DNA of 12,842 nt from Hepatocystis sp. ex Piliocolobus tephrosceles (GCA_902459845.2 CABPSV020000322.1:6234-19075), one strand, 5' to 3'; positions 1-8,070 are shown, counted from the stretch's first letter. Numbers and translations: made by a program. The notes: generated by a model from the sequence alone, not told the origin.

Positions 1-72
1 GAAAGAAATGGTGAAAGAAATGGTGAAAGAAATGGTGAAAGAAATGGTGAAAGAAATGGTGAAAGAAATGGT
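1..72 (+). repeat. Six perfect 12-bp tandem repeats (GAAAGAAATGGT) coding ERNG
   Basis: Six identical 12-bp units run in frame with the SET-domain gene and encode (ERNG)6. The array begins at the window edge, so the true copy number may be higher. No third-position differences separate the copies, which suggests recent slippage or unequal exchange. The array lies about 50 residues before the NHNC motif, so it is probably a surface insertion within the SET fold. Confidence 0.95.
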
Positions 73-2088
73 AACAAAAACGACGGCATAAAGGGCCATA
101 CGAGCGAAAATACCATGCTAAACAAGTTGAAACAATTTGAAATATTTACGAGTATATTAAAAAACACATTTATTTCACCTAAAGATAAAACAAAAATAAT
201 GCTTTTTAAGCATAGTTATTTTTTAAATCATAATTGTTTTCCTAATGCAAGTTACAGTTTTATAAATAACAAAATATGTTTGACAGCTATGAGGACAATA
301 CATATGTATGAAGATATTAATTATTCTATTATTAATGAATTATATGCTTCTATCGAATATAGAAAAGCTAAATTAAATACTTTAAAAAGTTTTGTATGCT
401 CATGTAACAGATGTTTACAAATAACAGATGAAGAGAGATACATTTTATGTGCCAGTTGTAAATATTCTTATGTTAATGGAGATATGGATAAAAGTAAATT
501 AACATCATCGGATAAGGTGGAAAGAGAAGAAACATTTAAAAATGTATCAAATAATATAGAGCATATAGTAAATAATAGTGATATAAAAAATAAAAAAGGA
601 AGTAAAAATTGTAGTAGTAATAATAATAATAATAATAACACAAATATTTCAATGTTAGCTACTATTGATATGTCTGAAGATAAAAAATATTTGAAAAGTG
701 AAAATACAAATATTTTAAAAAATGATTTTTCAATTAAAAGTTCTTCTATGTTTAACAGTGAAATTGAGGAAGTTAACGTAAGTACTGAAAACAGTGTTAG
801 TCAGAATGTTACTAGTAAGAGTAGTGTGTGTGATAATAATAATAATAATAGTAGTAATAATAATAATAATAGTAATAATAATAATAATAGTAGTAGTAGT
901 AATAATAACATAAAAGATAAAGTTGACAATACAGATAATAATAAAATGCCGTACTATTTAAAAGTAAGTAAAAAAAGTGTAAAGGAAATCCAAAGTAAAG
1001 ATTGTTTAGGATGTCCTTTGAACAATCGTAGTAATATAAAAACAAAAGAATGGCTACCTAATAAGAATGAAAATATCGATCGCCATCAAAATAATACACC
1101 ACTAAAAAAAATGCAAAATATATTTTTAAAATGTATATACTCAGATTCTCATCCATCGTATGGCAACTTAGATTATATAAATGAAACAAATGCGATTGTA
1201 AAAAATGAACAAAATAGTAATGACAATAGTATAGCTAAAGAAAATTTTAAAATTATGGAAACGGTAGTAACGACAGGGTTTAAAAATAATACCACAGTAA
1301 ATAAGGTACAAACAGACCACAGTATGACGACAGACACGATAAAGCATAATATAAATAACACAAATGTGATGAACTCAAATGTAGTAAACGGGTACAGTCG
1401 AAATTCTGTAAACATATTTAATACGAAAAGTATGGGTGAGAAAATAGGCTATTGTAAATTGTATAACACTGGAGAATGGATATGTAATAAATGTAACAAA
1501 ACCATAGCTGATAATATCATGCCTTTAAATAGTGAAAAATGTTTTATAGATATATATACAATTATAAAACAAAAAATAAGTACTAATAATTTTGATATGA
1601 ATTATATTTTTAAAAAAATAGAAGATAGTTTATTATATGTAGTAACAATATTGGGTGAAAAACATTGGCTATATGCTGGTTTTAATTTTTTAATTTCGGA
1701 TTTATGTTTTTCATATTATAATAATAATATAAATATGTTAAATAAAAAATACTTATTAAAAAGTTTAAATGCATTTAATAATTTTTTGTATTATATTCAA
1801 ACAAAATGTCCTCATTCTATTCATACTGATCTTATACCAATCGTATTAAAATTTTTAATATTATCAATATATACATATAATTATACAACATTATATAATT
1901 TTTTAAGTGATGGTTTTTTAGAACTTATTAAACAGAAATATGGTCACTGGGATGTGTCTTACTTGTCTTTATTATATGCGTTTAAGATATGTTATGATCA
2001 CATTAATAAGGGCGTACCAATAGATAGACAAATAATGTTGATGTTAGCTGCTTTGGCCAAAACAAATATGCTAAATAATCATGTTTAA
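1..2088 (+). CDS. SET4: SMYD-like SET-domain protein lysine methyltransferase, 5'-partial (probable SET4)
   Basis: The reading frame is open from base 1, so this is the 3' part of a longer gene; 695 codons are visible and ATG 115 is probably internal. Numbering from base 1, residues 1-24 are six ERNG repeats. The C-terminal half of a SET domain follows, with NHNC at 76-79 matching the NHSC motif that binds S-adenosylmethionine, then YEDINYSI where the family has GEExTxxY. A post-SET zinc cluster CSCNRC lies at 133-138. CASC at 150-153 and WICNKC at 494-498 look like two halves of a zinc ribbon separated by about 341 residues rich in N and S. The C-terminus (about 500-695) is helical, as in the TPR-like domain of SMYD proteins. 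By family it should transfer methyl groups to lysines of histones or other proteins. The SET4 name rests on remembered synteny with the neighbouring helicase. The gene converges on that helicase. Missing: the N-terminal SET half and any MYND finger, which would lie left of the window. Confidence 0.85.
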   Translation, partial: ERNGERNGERNGERNGERNGERNGNKNDGIKGHTSENTMLNKLKQFEIFTSILKNTFISPKDKTKIMLFKHSYFLNHNCFPNASYSFINNKICLTAMRTIHMYEDINYSIINELYASIEYRKAKLNTLKSFVCSCNRCLQITDEERYILCASCKYSYVNGDMDKSKLTSSDKVEREETFKNVSNNIEHIVNNSDIKNKKGSKNCSSNNNNNNNTNISMLATIDMSEDKKYLKSENTNILKNDFSIKSSSMFNSEIEEVNVSTENSVSQNVTSKSSVCDNNNNNSSNNNNNSNNNNNSSSSNNNIKDKVDNTDNNKMPYYLKVSKKSVKEIQSKDCLGCPLNNRSNIKTKEWLPNKNENIDRHQNNTPLKKMQNIFLKCIYSDSHPSYGNLDYINETNAIVKNEQNSNDNSIAKENFKIMETVVTTGFKNNTTVNKVQTDHSMTTDTIKHNINNTNVMNSNVVNGYSRNSVNIFNTKSMGEKIGYCKLYNTGEWICNKCNKTIADNIMPLNSEKCFIDIYTIIKQKISTNNFDMNYIFKKIEDSLLYVVTILGEKHWLYAGFNFLISDLCFSYYNNNINMLNKKYLLKSLNAFNNFLYYIQTKCPHSIHTDLIPIVLKFLILSIYTYNYTTLYNFLSDGFLELIKQKYGHWDVSYLSLLYAFKICYDHINKGVPIDRQIMLMLAALAKTNMLNNHV
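613..909 (+). repeat. AAT/AGT triplet tracts coding Asn/Ser runs
   Basis: Two clusters of AAT and AGT triplets (about 613-640 and 833-909) encode asparagine and serine runs inside the long insert of the SET-domain protein. Such runs are typical of Plasmodium proteins and usually form disordered loops. They create tyrosine-rich spurious frames on the minus strand. Confidence 0.9.
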
Positions 2089-2095
2089 CGCAGCA

Positions 2096-2096
<1 letters not shown>

Positions 2097-2133
<37 letters not shown>
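2097..2133 (+). repeat. Poly(A) tract of 37 bases just after the SET gene stop
   Basis: An uninterrupted run of A begins nine bases after the TAA stop. It is genomic sequence and typical of Plasmodium intergenic DNA; its length is likely polymorphic or subject to sequencing error. Confidence 0.9.
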
Positions 2134-2136
<3 letters not shown>

Positions 2137-2171
2137 TATCAATCGTTTTTATACATATAGGCACGCAAATG

Positions 2172-2178
<7 letters not shown>

Positions 2179-2204
<26 letters not shown>
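2179..2204. repeat. (AT)13 microsatellite
   Basis: Perfect AT dinucleotide run in the 3' flank of the SET-domain gene. Similar runs occur at 2744-2768, 9429-9450, 10798-10834, 11665-11687, 12171-12208 and 12427-12446, every one of them outside coding sequence. Confidence 0.95.
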
Positions 2205-2251
2205 GTTTATGTGCACAGTCTGTTTAAGTAGCTCGCTCGTACAAATTTTAC

Positions 2252-2484
2252 TTTTTTTTTTTTGTTCTCTTATATATGTTATGTTTTTTTTTTGCTCTCT
2301 TACATATGTTTTTTTTTTTGCTCTCTTACATATGTTTTTTTTTTGCTCTCTTACATATGTTTTTTTTTTTTTTGCTCTCTTACATATGTTTTTTTTTTTT
2401 GCTCTCCTTCATATGTTTTTTTTTTTTTTTTTTGCTTTCTTTTTTTTTTTTTTTTTTGTCATTTTTTTTTTTTTTTTTTTTTTT
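2252..2484 (+). repeat. Degenerate tandem repeat: poly(T) spacer plus GCTCTCTTACATATG
   Basis: About six units each carry a nearly fixed 15-base core, GCTCTCTTACATATG, separated by T runs of roughly 9 to 17 bases. The first core is GTTCTCTTATATATG and the last full one GCTCTCCTTCATATG. The array then decays into T runs broken by GCTTTC and GTCA. Unit length varies only through the T runs, so the cores are conserved better than the spacers. Confidence 0.9.
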
Positions 2485-2743
2485 GCCGCGTTTCCCCTTT
2501 TAAACATCCCTACAACGTTTGCATTAAATACAATTGTTCACAAGTAATATAATACAGTTCGTGTATATTTTTAAATACGAGCAAAATAAAAAAATAAAAA
2601 AATGCTTCATACAAAACTTAAATAAAAAAAATAATAAGCTATAAGACGTATGTGTACATAAAATAAAATTGTACAGCAAATAATTTATTATACTAAACGT
2701 TTATATGCATGTGTATGTGCTTGTTCACACCATGCACTTAGGT

Positions 2744-2768
2744 TATATATATATATATATATATATAT
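2744..2768. repeat. (TA)n microsatellite
   Basis: Perfect TA dinucleotide run of 25 bases in the region between the two convergent genes. Confidence 0.95.
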
Positions 2769-2949
2769 TTAACCAATGACACACACAAAAAAAAAAAATA
2801 AAATAAAATAAAGTTAGATAATATGTCCAACCTTGTCAGAATAACCATGCGTTTTACCTGATTATGCATTATAAATGAAAAAAAAAAAAAAAAATAAATA
2901 AATAAAAGCAATAGTTTCATACATTTAAAAATTGATTATATTGTTGGTA

Positions 2950-3042
2950 CACGAGTTAAGTAAATTATGATCCGTGGGCAATTATGCTTACTCATTAAGC
3001 CCTCATTTATTTGGATTGGCTTGTCACTTAAAAATCCACCAA
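2950..3042. other. G+C-enriched non-coding island with a small hairpin
   Basis: This stretch is more complex and clearly richer in G and C than the surrounding intergenic DNA, yet has no usable open frame. It contains a perfect hairpin GCTTA-CTCAT-TAAGC (2986-3000) and an overlapping GGGC (2976-2979) / GCCC (2999-3002) pair. It lies about 100 bases beyond the helicase stop and could be a structured 3' UTR element or a small ncRNA. I could not match a box C/D, H/ACA or tRNA signature. Confidence 0.3.
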
Positions 3043-3045
3043 ATA

Positions 3046-3120
3046 TTAAGTAAGATAATGTTAAATAGGGTTAGGTTAAGTAAGATAATGTTAAGTAAGG
3101 TTATGTTAAGTAAGACAATG
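3046..3120. repeat. Five 15-bp tandem units, consensus TTAAGTAAGATAATG
   Basis: Five head-to-tail units with exact 15-base spacing start at 3046, 3061, 3076, 3091 and 3106. Unit 2 is the most diverged (TTAAATAGGGTTAGG); units 1 and 3 are identical. The array ends 22 bases from the helicase stop codon, so it lies in the helicase 3' UTR. Confidence 0.95.
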
Positions 3121-3141
3121 TTTTTATAGTTTAAAAAGACT

Positions 3142-6100
3142 TCACTGTAAGTACAAGGATGTGGTAAAGACAATGTCTCTGCGTAGAAGAGCTGAAGTCT
3201 GTTCTAATTTTTCCGCTAATTCAATATTGCCTAAATATAAAAAAGCAATTTTAACTTTTCTACAAAGATCTTCTAATCTAATAATTGATCTAACAATGAG
3301 TCCTGCTTCTAACTCCGATTTATTTAAAAGTTCAGCAAAAGATACCCCAAGTGCCCATTTATAAGCTAAAAACATAATTTTAAAACTGCATAATTTCCAA
3401 TGTTCTTCTGATGGTATTTGTAATCTAATAACTTTATAAAATTCTTCTATTTGACTATGAATATTAGTTAAAATGTCTTTTACTTTGTGTAGGTTAACCG
3501 AAATTATAGGTTCTTCTTCTACTTTTTTTTCCGGTGCAACAAAACAGGAAAGAACAGCTGCTATTTCAGGAGGAGTTAAATCGTTAAGTACATTTTCAAA
3601 AATAATTTGTGTTAATGTAATTTCATCATTTAATGTAATATAGCTAGCTATTTTACCTTTTAATGTTAAATTATTATTGTCATCAATAAATAAAAAATGT
3701 CTCAAAACATTTAATTTTTTTTCTAAATCTTCATATAATTTTAAAGATTTCGTATTTATATTACGTTCAATATTTTCAATATCATTTAAAAATTCATTTC
3801 TCTGATTATATAATTCATAATGTTCTTCTTTTAAATTACAATTATAACATTTTGATTGTTTTAGACTAGCCAAATAATCTTCTTGTTTAATAAGAACATA
3901 ATAAAATTCACATTTTAATGCTTTTAATATTTTTTTTAATATAAATGGTTCGAAGTTACTTTTTTCTAATAATGTATCCAACTCTAGTGTATATAATAAT
4001 AAAGATTGTAAATTGTTTAATATAGGTGTTTTTACATTATTTGGTTTTATAACAGTATCTGTTATTAATAGAATATGATTGAATTTTATTTCTGAACAAA
4101 CAATAAAATGTTTTGTATCCATGTTGGAACAAAATGTAGAATGGAACGTGATTTTTATGTCTTCTGAAATGGTTGATTTGGTATCGTATGGGGTTTGATT
4201 TTTTTTTTTGTTTGTTCCACCCGCATTTTTCCCATCACCCGCATTTTTCCCATCACCTTTATTTTTCCCATCGTCTACATAACAAGGGGCACTATTTTTT
4301 AGCACCAAATCATCATATGTCATACAATTTGGTAAAATGATCAAAAAGTGGAACCGTTCCATTGCTTCAGGTTCTTCATCCACCATACTTGAAAAATCAA
4401 ATAAAGTACTTTTATTAAGAATTAAATTTTTAGTTGGTTTGTCTTTATTTTTATAAGAGCCTAAATATACAGCATAAACTGGACTATTAATAAAATTTAT
4501 ATCGCCTAATAACATAACTCTTCCAATTATAAAACAATGGCTCTGTTTCATAGTATATAATTTTTGATGTAAACATAAACCTATATTTTTTAATTTTTTA
4601 TTAATTTGTACATATTTTTGAATAGGTGGTATTTCATTTAAATCGTTTGAATATATACATTCTACTTGTTTTATATTTTGTAACAATTTTTTTTTTCTTT
4701 TTAAATCTCTTTTGTATAAAGGTAATTGTGTAGTTCTATAACTTTCTAAAAATGAACTGCATAACATTTTTTCAATATTAATTTGTTTATTTATTAACAA
4801 TTTTAAAATCATGTTATAAGTAACTTTAAATTTACTTTTTAAACTAACTGCTTTTTGCATCATCATCTCTGTTAGTTCTATTTGATCAGGTATATTATCT
4901 GAACAATATATATATACATAACCAAATTTATCTGATGATCTTCTTCCAGCTCTACCTGACATTTGTGTATATTCAGATGAAGTTAACATTCTTTTTTTTG
5001 CATGATCAAATTTATAAATAGATGTAAAAACAACTGATCTTGTTGGCATATTAATACCCATAGCAAATGTTTCAGTTGCAAATAATATTTTAATTAAACC
5101 TTTAGAAAATAAAATTTCAACAATTTCTTTTAATATTGGAAGAAGACCACTATGATGCATCCCAACTCCTTTTTCTAACATATTACTTACACATTTAATT
5201 TGATTCAATTCTTTATCTTCAGAACTTAACTTAGATATAGCATCTTTAATAAATATATGTACCTTAGATTTTTGTTTATGATCTAAAAAATTTAAATGTA
5301 CCATAGAATTGGCATAAATTTCACATCGAGCGATTGAAAAACAAAATAAAACTACAGGTAATTTATTATCAATTTCTAATTTTTGAATAATTTTTTGAAA
5401 CATTTGAATATCTTTTTTCATATGTGCTTCATTTGTAAAAATTTTTTGTTTTTGTTTATTTTTGTAATAGTCATGATAACTTTGGGTTATTACATCCTTT
5501 GAATTTTTATCATATATATTATTCCCTTCATTACGAGAATTGTTTAGTAAATTTTTATTACTAGTATATACATTTGTACTTATTGCAGTTACAGTACTAT
5601 TATTATTTCCACTAGGTCCAGTACCTCCACGTATATTTTTATAATAGTTATTTTTTGTTTTACCATATTGTAAATCTTGTACTGTTTTTTTTTGATGTTC
5701 TTTTTCGGCATTTTTTGCATACAATTCTTTATAAGCAGTTGTATAAAATTTATTATTTTCATCCATAATTAAATAAAAACTATTATTTGCAAATAAATAA
5801 TGAATTAAAGGTATAGGTCTTTTATTGGTTGAAATGGAAATAACTTCTTTTTGTTTGGTAAAACCAACCCATTCAGCAAATTCTAAATAATTAGGTACTG
5901 TTGCACTTAGTAATAAAATTTGTACATGTGGAGGTAACATAATTATCGATTCTTCCCATATAAACCCTCTCATTTCATCATTTACATAATGTACTTCATC
6001 AAATATAACACAATTTGTATCAGCAATAATATTATCATTAAGGTATAAAAAATTTCTTAATATTTCTGTAGTCATGATTAAACAATTTGCATTTACATTC

Positions 6101-7659
6101 ATTTTTACATCTCCTGTTATAATACCTACATCTTTAAAAATTTTTTTAAATTCATAATATTTCTGATTACTTAATGCTTTAATTGGACTTGTATAAATAG
6201 CTTTTTTTTGTAATTTTATAGACAATGCAATAGCATGTTCAGCTATTAAAGTTTTACCTGCAGATGTATGAGCAGCTACAAAAACGTGTTTAAAATTATT
6301 TAAGTGTTTAATTGATCTTTTTTGAAATGTATCTAATTCGAAGTCATAGTTTAAAAGCATATCTTCGTTACCGAAATTTGATACATCGGAATTATTATCT
6401 TCAATAACCCATCGTTTACGTATATATTTTATTTTTTCTTTTTTATTGTCTTGTTCTGTTGGATCGGTTTGATTATTTACGTCCGTACAATCATCTATGT
6501 CAACACGGTTAGGTACTTCCTTACAATCATTTATGTCAACACGGTTAGGTGCGTCCTTACAATCATTTATAACAACACGATCCGATACATCTTTATTATC
6601 TATACTATCTATACCATCTTTATTATCTATATTATCTATACTATCTACATTATGTACATTATTTTTTTGTGACTTTTTTTTACATAACTCTATCTTATCT
6701 GTTCTTTCTTCTGTTTCTTTGTAGTCAAAATTCACTTTTTTTAACTCGTTACTTTGAACACTACTAGTATCTATTATTGTATTTAAACAATTTTTTAATT
6801 CATTCATATCTATCAGTTTGTTACAAGCATTACCATTATTAACAGTTAACAAAGCGGAATCAAAAGATGGTGGTTTTATATAATCAAATGCTTTATGACA
6901 TGTAAAGTGAAAATTAGAATTGAATTCAACTTTTTCACGTACTATATTTTCATCTTTAAATGAAAGACCACATTCGTAATTATTTAATAACTTATCATTC
7001 AAAATTATATTATTTATATCATATTTTTGTAATACATCGTTAATACTACATCCTTCAAATAAAGAACTGATAGACTCTTCAATTAATTTATTTTTATCAC
7101 ATTCGTTTGTGTCTGATGTGTTATTAATATTATTGTCGTTGTTCTTATTGTTAGTAGTAATACTAGAAGTAAATTTATTAATCTCTTTGTTTATATAATT
7201 ATTATACATTGTTCTATTTTGCTTATCCGTACCATTTTGCTCGTCTATACCATTTTGATCGTCTATACCATTTTGCTTGCCTATACTATTTTGCTTGTCT
7301 ATACCATTTTGCTTGTCTATACCATTTTGCTCGTCTATACCATTTTCCTCGTTCGTACCATCTTCTCTTTTTAAAAAATCACAATTTTTAAAAATTTGTT
7401 TTCCATCATAATTTAATAATTCATTATTATTATCGAATAATAGTTGTTTTTTTTTTTTTTCATATTCATTTATATCATTATTTCTAGAATTTGTATTATA
7501 ATTATTATCTTCTTTATCAGATCCTGTTTCTATATTTGCTTCGTCATCACTTTTGTCATCACTTTTGTCATCTGCATTACTTTCTTCTTCTTGCTCTTCA
7601 CCTTCTAATTCTTCGTCACTTGTCCAAAATTCAGACAAATTAGAATATAAATATGCCAT
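3142..7659 (-). CDS. SKI2: Ski2-like DExH-box ATP-dependent RNA helicase
   Basis: This is a complete 1505-residue protein in one exon. By family it unwinds RNA using ATP and, as the Ski complex helicase, feeds mRNA 3'-to-5' into the cytoplasmic exosome. After an acidic, repeat-rich N-terminus (1-430) come FELDTFQK (about 445), the Walker A AHTSAGKT (463-470), SPIKALSNQ (491-499), DEVH (554-557), SAT (585-587), a low-complexity insert (about 640-755), motif IV (about 768-780), MHHSG (834-838), FAMGINMPTR (865-874) and QMSGRAGRR (899-907). A region matching the arch/stalk position follows with a (GDGKNA) insert, then CYNC near 1270 and a DSHCT domain (about 1330-1505) including LTPPEIAAVLSCF. 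FELDTFQK resembles Ski2 more than Mtr4, whose usual form is FxLDPFQ, but Mtr4 remains the main alternative. The start ATG is followed at once by conserved-looking acidic sequence and preceded by poly(A/T). Synteny recalled from P. falciparum chromosome 9 supports SKI2. Confidence 0.93.
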   Translation of the reverse strand: MAYLYSNLSEFWTSDEELEGEEQEEESNADDKSDDKSDDEANIETGSDKEDNNYNTNSRNNDINEYEKKKKQLLFDNNNELLNYDGKQIFKNCDFLKREDGTNEENGIDEQNGIDKQNGIDKQNSIGKQNGIDDQNGIDEQNGTDKQNRTMYNNYINKEINKFTSSITTNNKNNDNNINNTSDTNECDKNKLIEESISSLFEGCSINDVLQKYDINNIILNDKLLNNYECGLSFKDENIVREKVEFNSNFHFTCHKAFDYIKPPSFDSALLTVNNGNACNKLIDMNELKNCLNTIIDTSSVQSNELKKVNFDYKETEERTDKIELCKKKSQKNNVHNVDSIDNIDNKDGIDSIDNKDVSDRVVINDCKDAPNRVDINDCKEVPNRVDIDDCTDVNNQTDPTEQDNKKEKIKYIRKRWVIEDNNSDVSNFGNEDMLLNYDFELDTFQKRSIKHLNNFKHVFVAAHTSAGKTLIAEHAIALSIKLQKKAIYTSPIKALSNQKYYEFKKIFKDVGIITGDVKMNVNANCLIMTTEILRNFLYLNDNIIADTNCVIFDEVHYVNDEMRGFIWEESIIMLPPHVQILLLSATVPNYLEFAEWVGFTKQKEVISISTNKRPIPLIHYLFANNSFYLIMDENNKFYTTAYKELYAKNAEKEHQKKTVQDLQYGKTKNNYYKNIRGGTGPSGNNNSTVTAISTNVYTSNKNLLNNSRNEGNNIYDKNSKDVITQSYHDYYKNKQKQKIFTNEAHMKKDIQMFQKIIQKLEIDNKLPVVLFCFSIARCEIYANSMVHLNFLDHKQKSKVHIFIKDAISKLSSEDKELNQIKCVSNMLEKGVGMHHSGLLPILKEIVEILFSKGLIKILFATETFAMGINMPTRSVVFTSIYKFDHAKKRMLTSSEYTQMSGRAGRRSSDKFGYVYIYCSDNIPDQIELTEMMMQKAVSLKSKFKVTYNMILKLLINKQINIEKMLCSSFLESYRTTQLPLYKRDLKRKKKLLQNIKQVECIYSNDLNEIPPIQKYVQINKKLKNIGLCLHQKLYTMKQSHCFIIGRVMLLGDINFINSPVYAVYLGSYKNKDKPTKNLILNKSTLFDFSSMVDEEPEAMERFHFLIILPNCMTYDDLVLKNSAPCYVDDGKNKGDGKNAGDGKNAGGTNKKKNQTPYDTKSTISEDIKITFHSTFCSNMDTKHFIVCSEIKFNHILLITDTVIKPNNVKTPILNNLQSLLLYTLELDTLLEKSNFEPFILKKILKALKCEFYYVLIKQEDYLASLKQSKCYNCNLKEEHYELYNQRNEFLNDIENIERNINTKSLKLYEDLEKKLNVLRHFLFIDDNNNLTLKGKIASYITLNDEITLTQIIFENVLNDLTPPEIAAVLSCFVAPEKKVEEEPIISVNLHKVKDILTNIHSQIEEFYKVIRLQIPSEEHWKLCSFKIMFLAYKWALGVSFAELLNKSELEAGLIVRSIIRLEDLCRKVKIAFLYLGNIELAEKLEQTSALLRRDIVFTTSLYLQ
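4205..4275 (-). repeat. In-frame GDGKNA repeat inside the helicase arch region
   Basis: Three imperfect copies encode DGKNKG, DGKNAG and DGKNAG within the C-terminal half of the helicase, at about residues 1129-1147. The surrounding sequence is low-complexity and probably a disordered loop protruding from the arch/stalk insertion. Confidence 0.85.
6487..6594 (-). repeat. Three 36-bp tandem repeats in the helicase N-terminus
   Basis: Units at 6487-6522, 6523-6558 and 6559-6594 encode a 12-residue motif, consensus RVDINDCKDVPN. It is followed towards the N-terminus by shorter SIDNKDGID-type repeats (about 6595-6650). Each unit carries a cysteine, unusual for a low-complexity spacer. The array ends about 25 residues before the conserved RKRW that opens the helicase core. 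Confidence 0.9.
7211..7350 (-). repeat. About eight 18-bp tandem repeats coding QNGIDK
   Basis: A run of near-identical 18-bp units encodes the six-residue motif QNGID(K/E/D) with a few variants (NSIGKQ, NGTDKQ, TNEENG). It lies near residues 103-150, in the presumably disordered N-terminal region before the helicase core. All units stay in frame. Confidence 0.92.
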
Positions 7660-7728
7660 ATTAGAAAAAAAAAAAAAAAAAAAAAAAATAGTAAAAGTTT
7701 ATTTTTTTAAAAAAAAAAAAGGACAAAT

Positions 7729-7930
7729 AAGCTAATAAAATGGCAAACTAATGAGCTAGTAATATAATAAATAAAATAAGCTAACAAGCTAACAAGCTAA
7801 CAAGCTAATAAAATGATAAGTTGATAAAATAGTAAGTTAATAAAATAGTAAGTTAATAAAATAGTAAGTTAATGAACTAACTAGCTAATAAGCTAACAAA
7901 CGAATAAGCTAACAAACGAATAAACTATCA
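7729..7930. repeat. Interleaved short repeats: AAGCTAACA and AAGTTAATAAAATAGT
   Basis: The block starts with about three 9-bp units (AAGCTAACA), passes through about three 16-bp units (AAGTTAATAAAATAGT) and ends with two 16-bp units (AATAAGCTAACAAACG). All share a (G/A)CTAA or GTTAA core, suggesting successive expansion of one ancestral motif. It lies within 300 bp upstream of the helicase start. Confidence 0.8.
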
Positions 7931-7963
7931 AGTGTATAAATGGAAAGGCGCAAAAGAAACAAG

Positions 7964-7984
7964 TGTAAGAAGGAGACTCTTACA
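7964..7984. other. Perfect 7-bp hairpin upstream of the helicase
   Basis: TGTAAGA (7964-7970) and TCTTACA (7978-7984) are exact reverse complements around the 7-base loop AGGAGAC. The hairpin sits in a locally G+C-enriched patch (about 7935-8005) roughly 300 bp upstream of the helicase ATG. It may lie in the 5' UTR or promoter; a function is not shown. Confidence 0.35.
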
Positions 7985-8070
7985 TGTTCACTTTTTGTAA
8001 ATTGCTCTAATTAATGTGTTATATTTCGAAAAAATAAAATAAAATAAAATAATAATAAAATTGCATTTAT

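Larger units (their letters stand above)
2089..3141. other. Intergenic region between two convergent 3' ends
   Basis: This stretch should hold the 3' UTRs and termination regions of the plus-strand SET-domain gene and the minus-strand helicase gene. It contains a run of 37 A at 2097-2133, (AT)n at 2179-2204 and 2744-2768, a poly(T)-linked repeat at 2252-2484, a G+C-enriched island near 2950-3040 and a 15-bp tandem repeat at 3046-3120. The phenylalanine-rich open frames here only translate poly(T). I see no protein gene. Confidence 0.8.

Noticed and set aside
812..1045. Minus-strand frame opposite the SET-domain gene
   Set aside because: Its tyrosine run is the reverse complement of the AAT/AGT tracts in a well-supported gene.
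2211..2216. GTGCAC palindrome as an ApiAP2 binding site
   Set aside because: A six-base match in a 3' flank between convergent genes is likely chance; no promoter is expected there.
2203..2552. Phenylalanine-rich open frames on the plus strand
   Set aside because: They translate poly(T) and the GCTCTCTTACATATG repeat in three overlapping frames; there is no domain, and all three frames are equally open.
3061..3080. GGGTTAGG as an internal telomere repeat
   Set aside because: It is a single diverged unit of the local 15-bp array, not a run of Plasmodium telomere repeats.
6451..6724. Plus-strand frames opposite the helicase
   Set aside because: They are antisense readings of the 36-bp and SIDNKD repeats; the helicase frame is clearly the coding one.
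7211..7350. CRISPR-like array
   Set aside because: Units are contiguous without spacers, in frame inside a protein gene, and the genome is eukaryotic.
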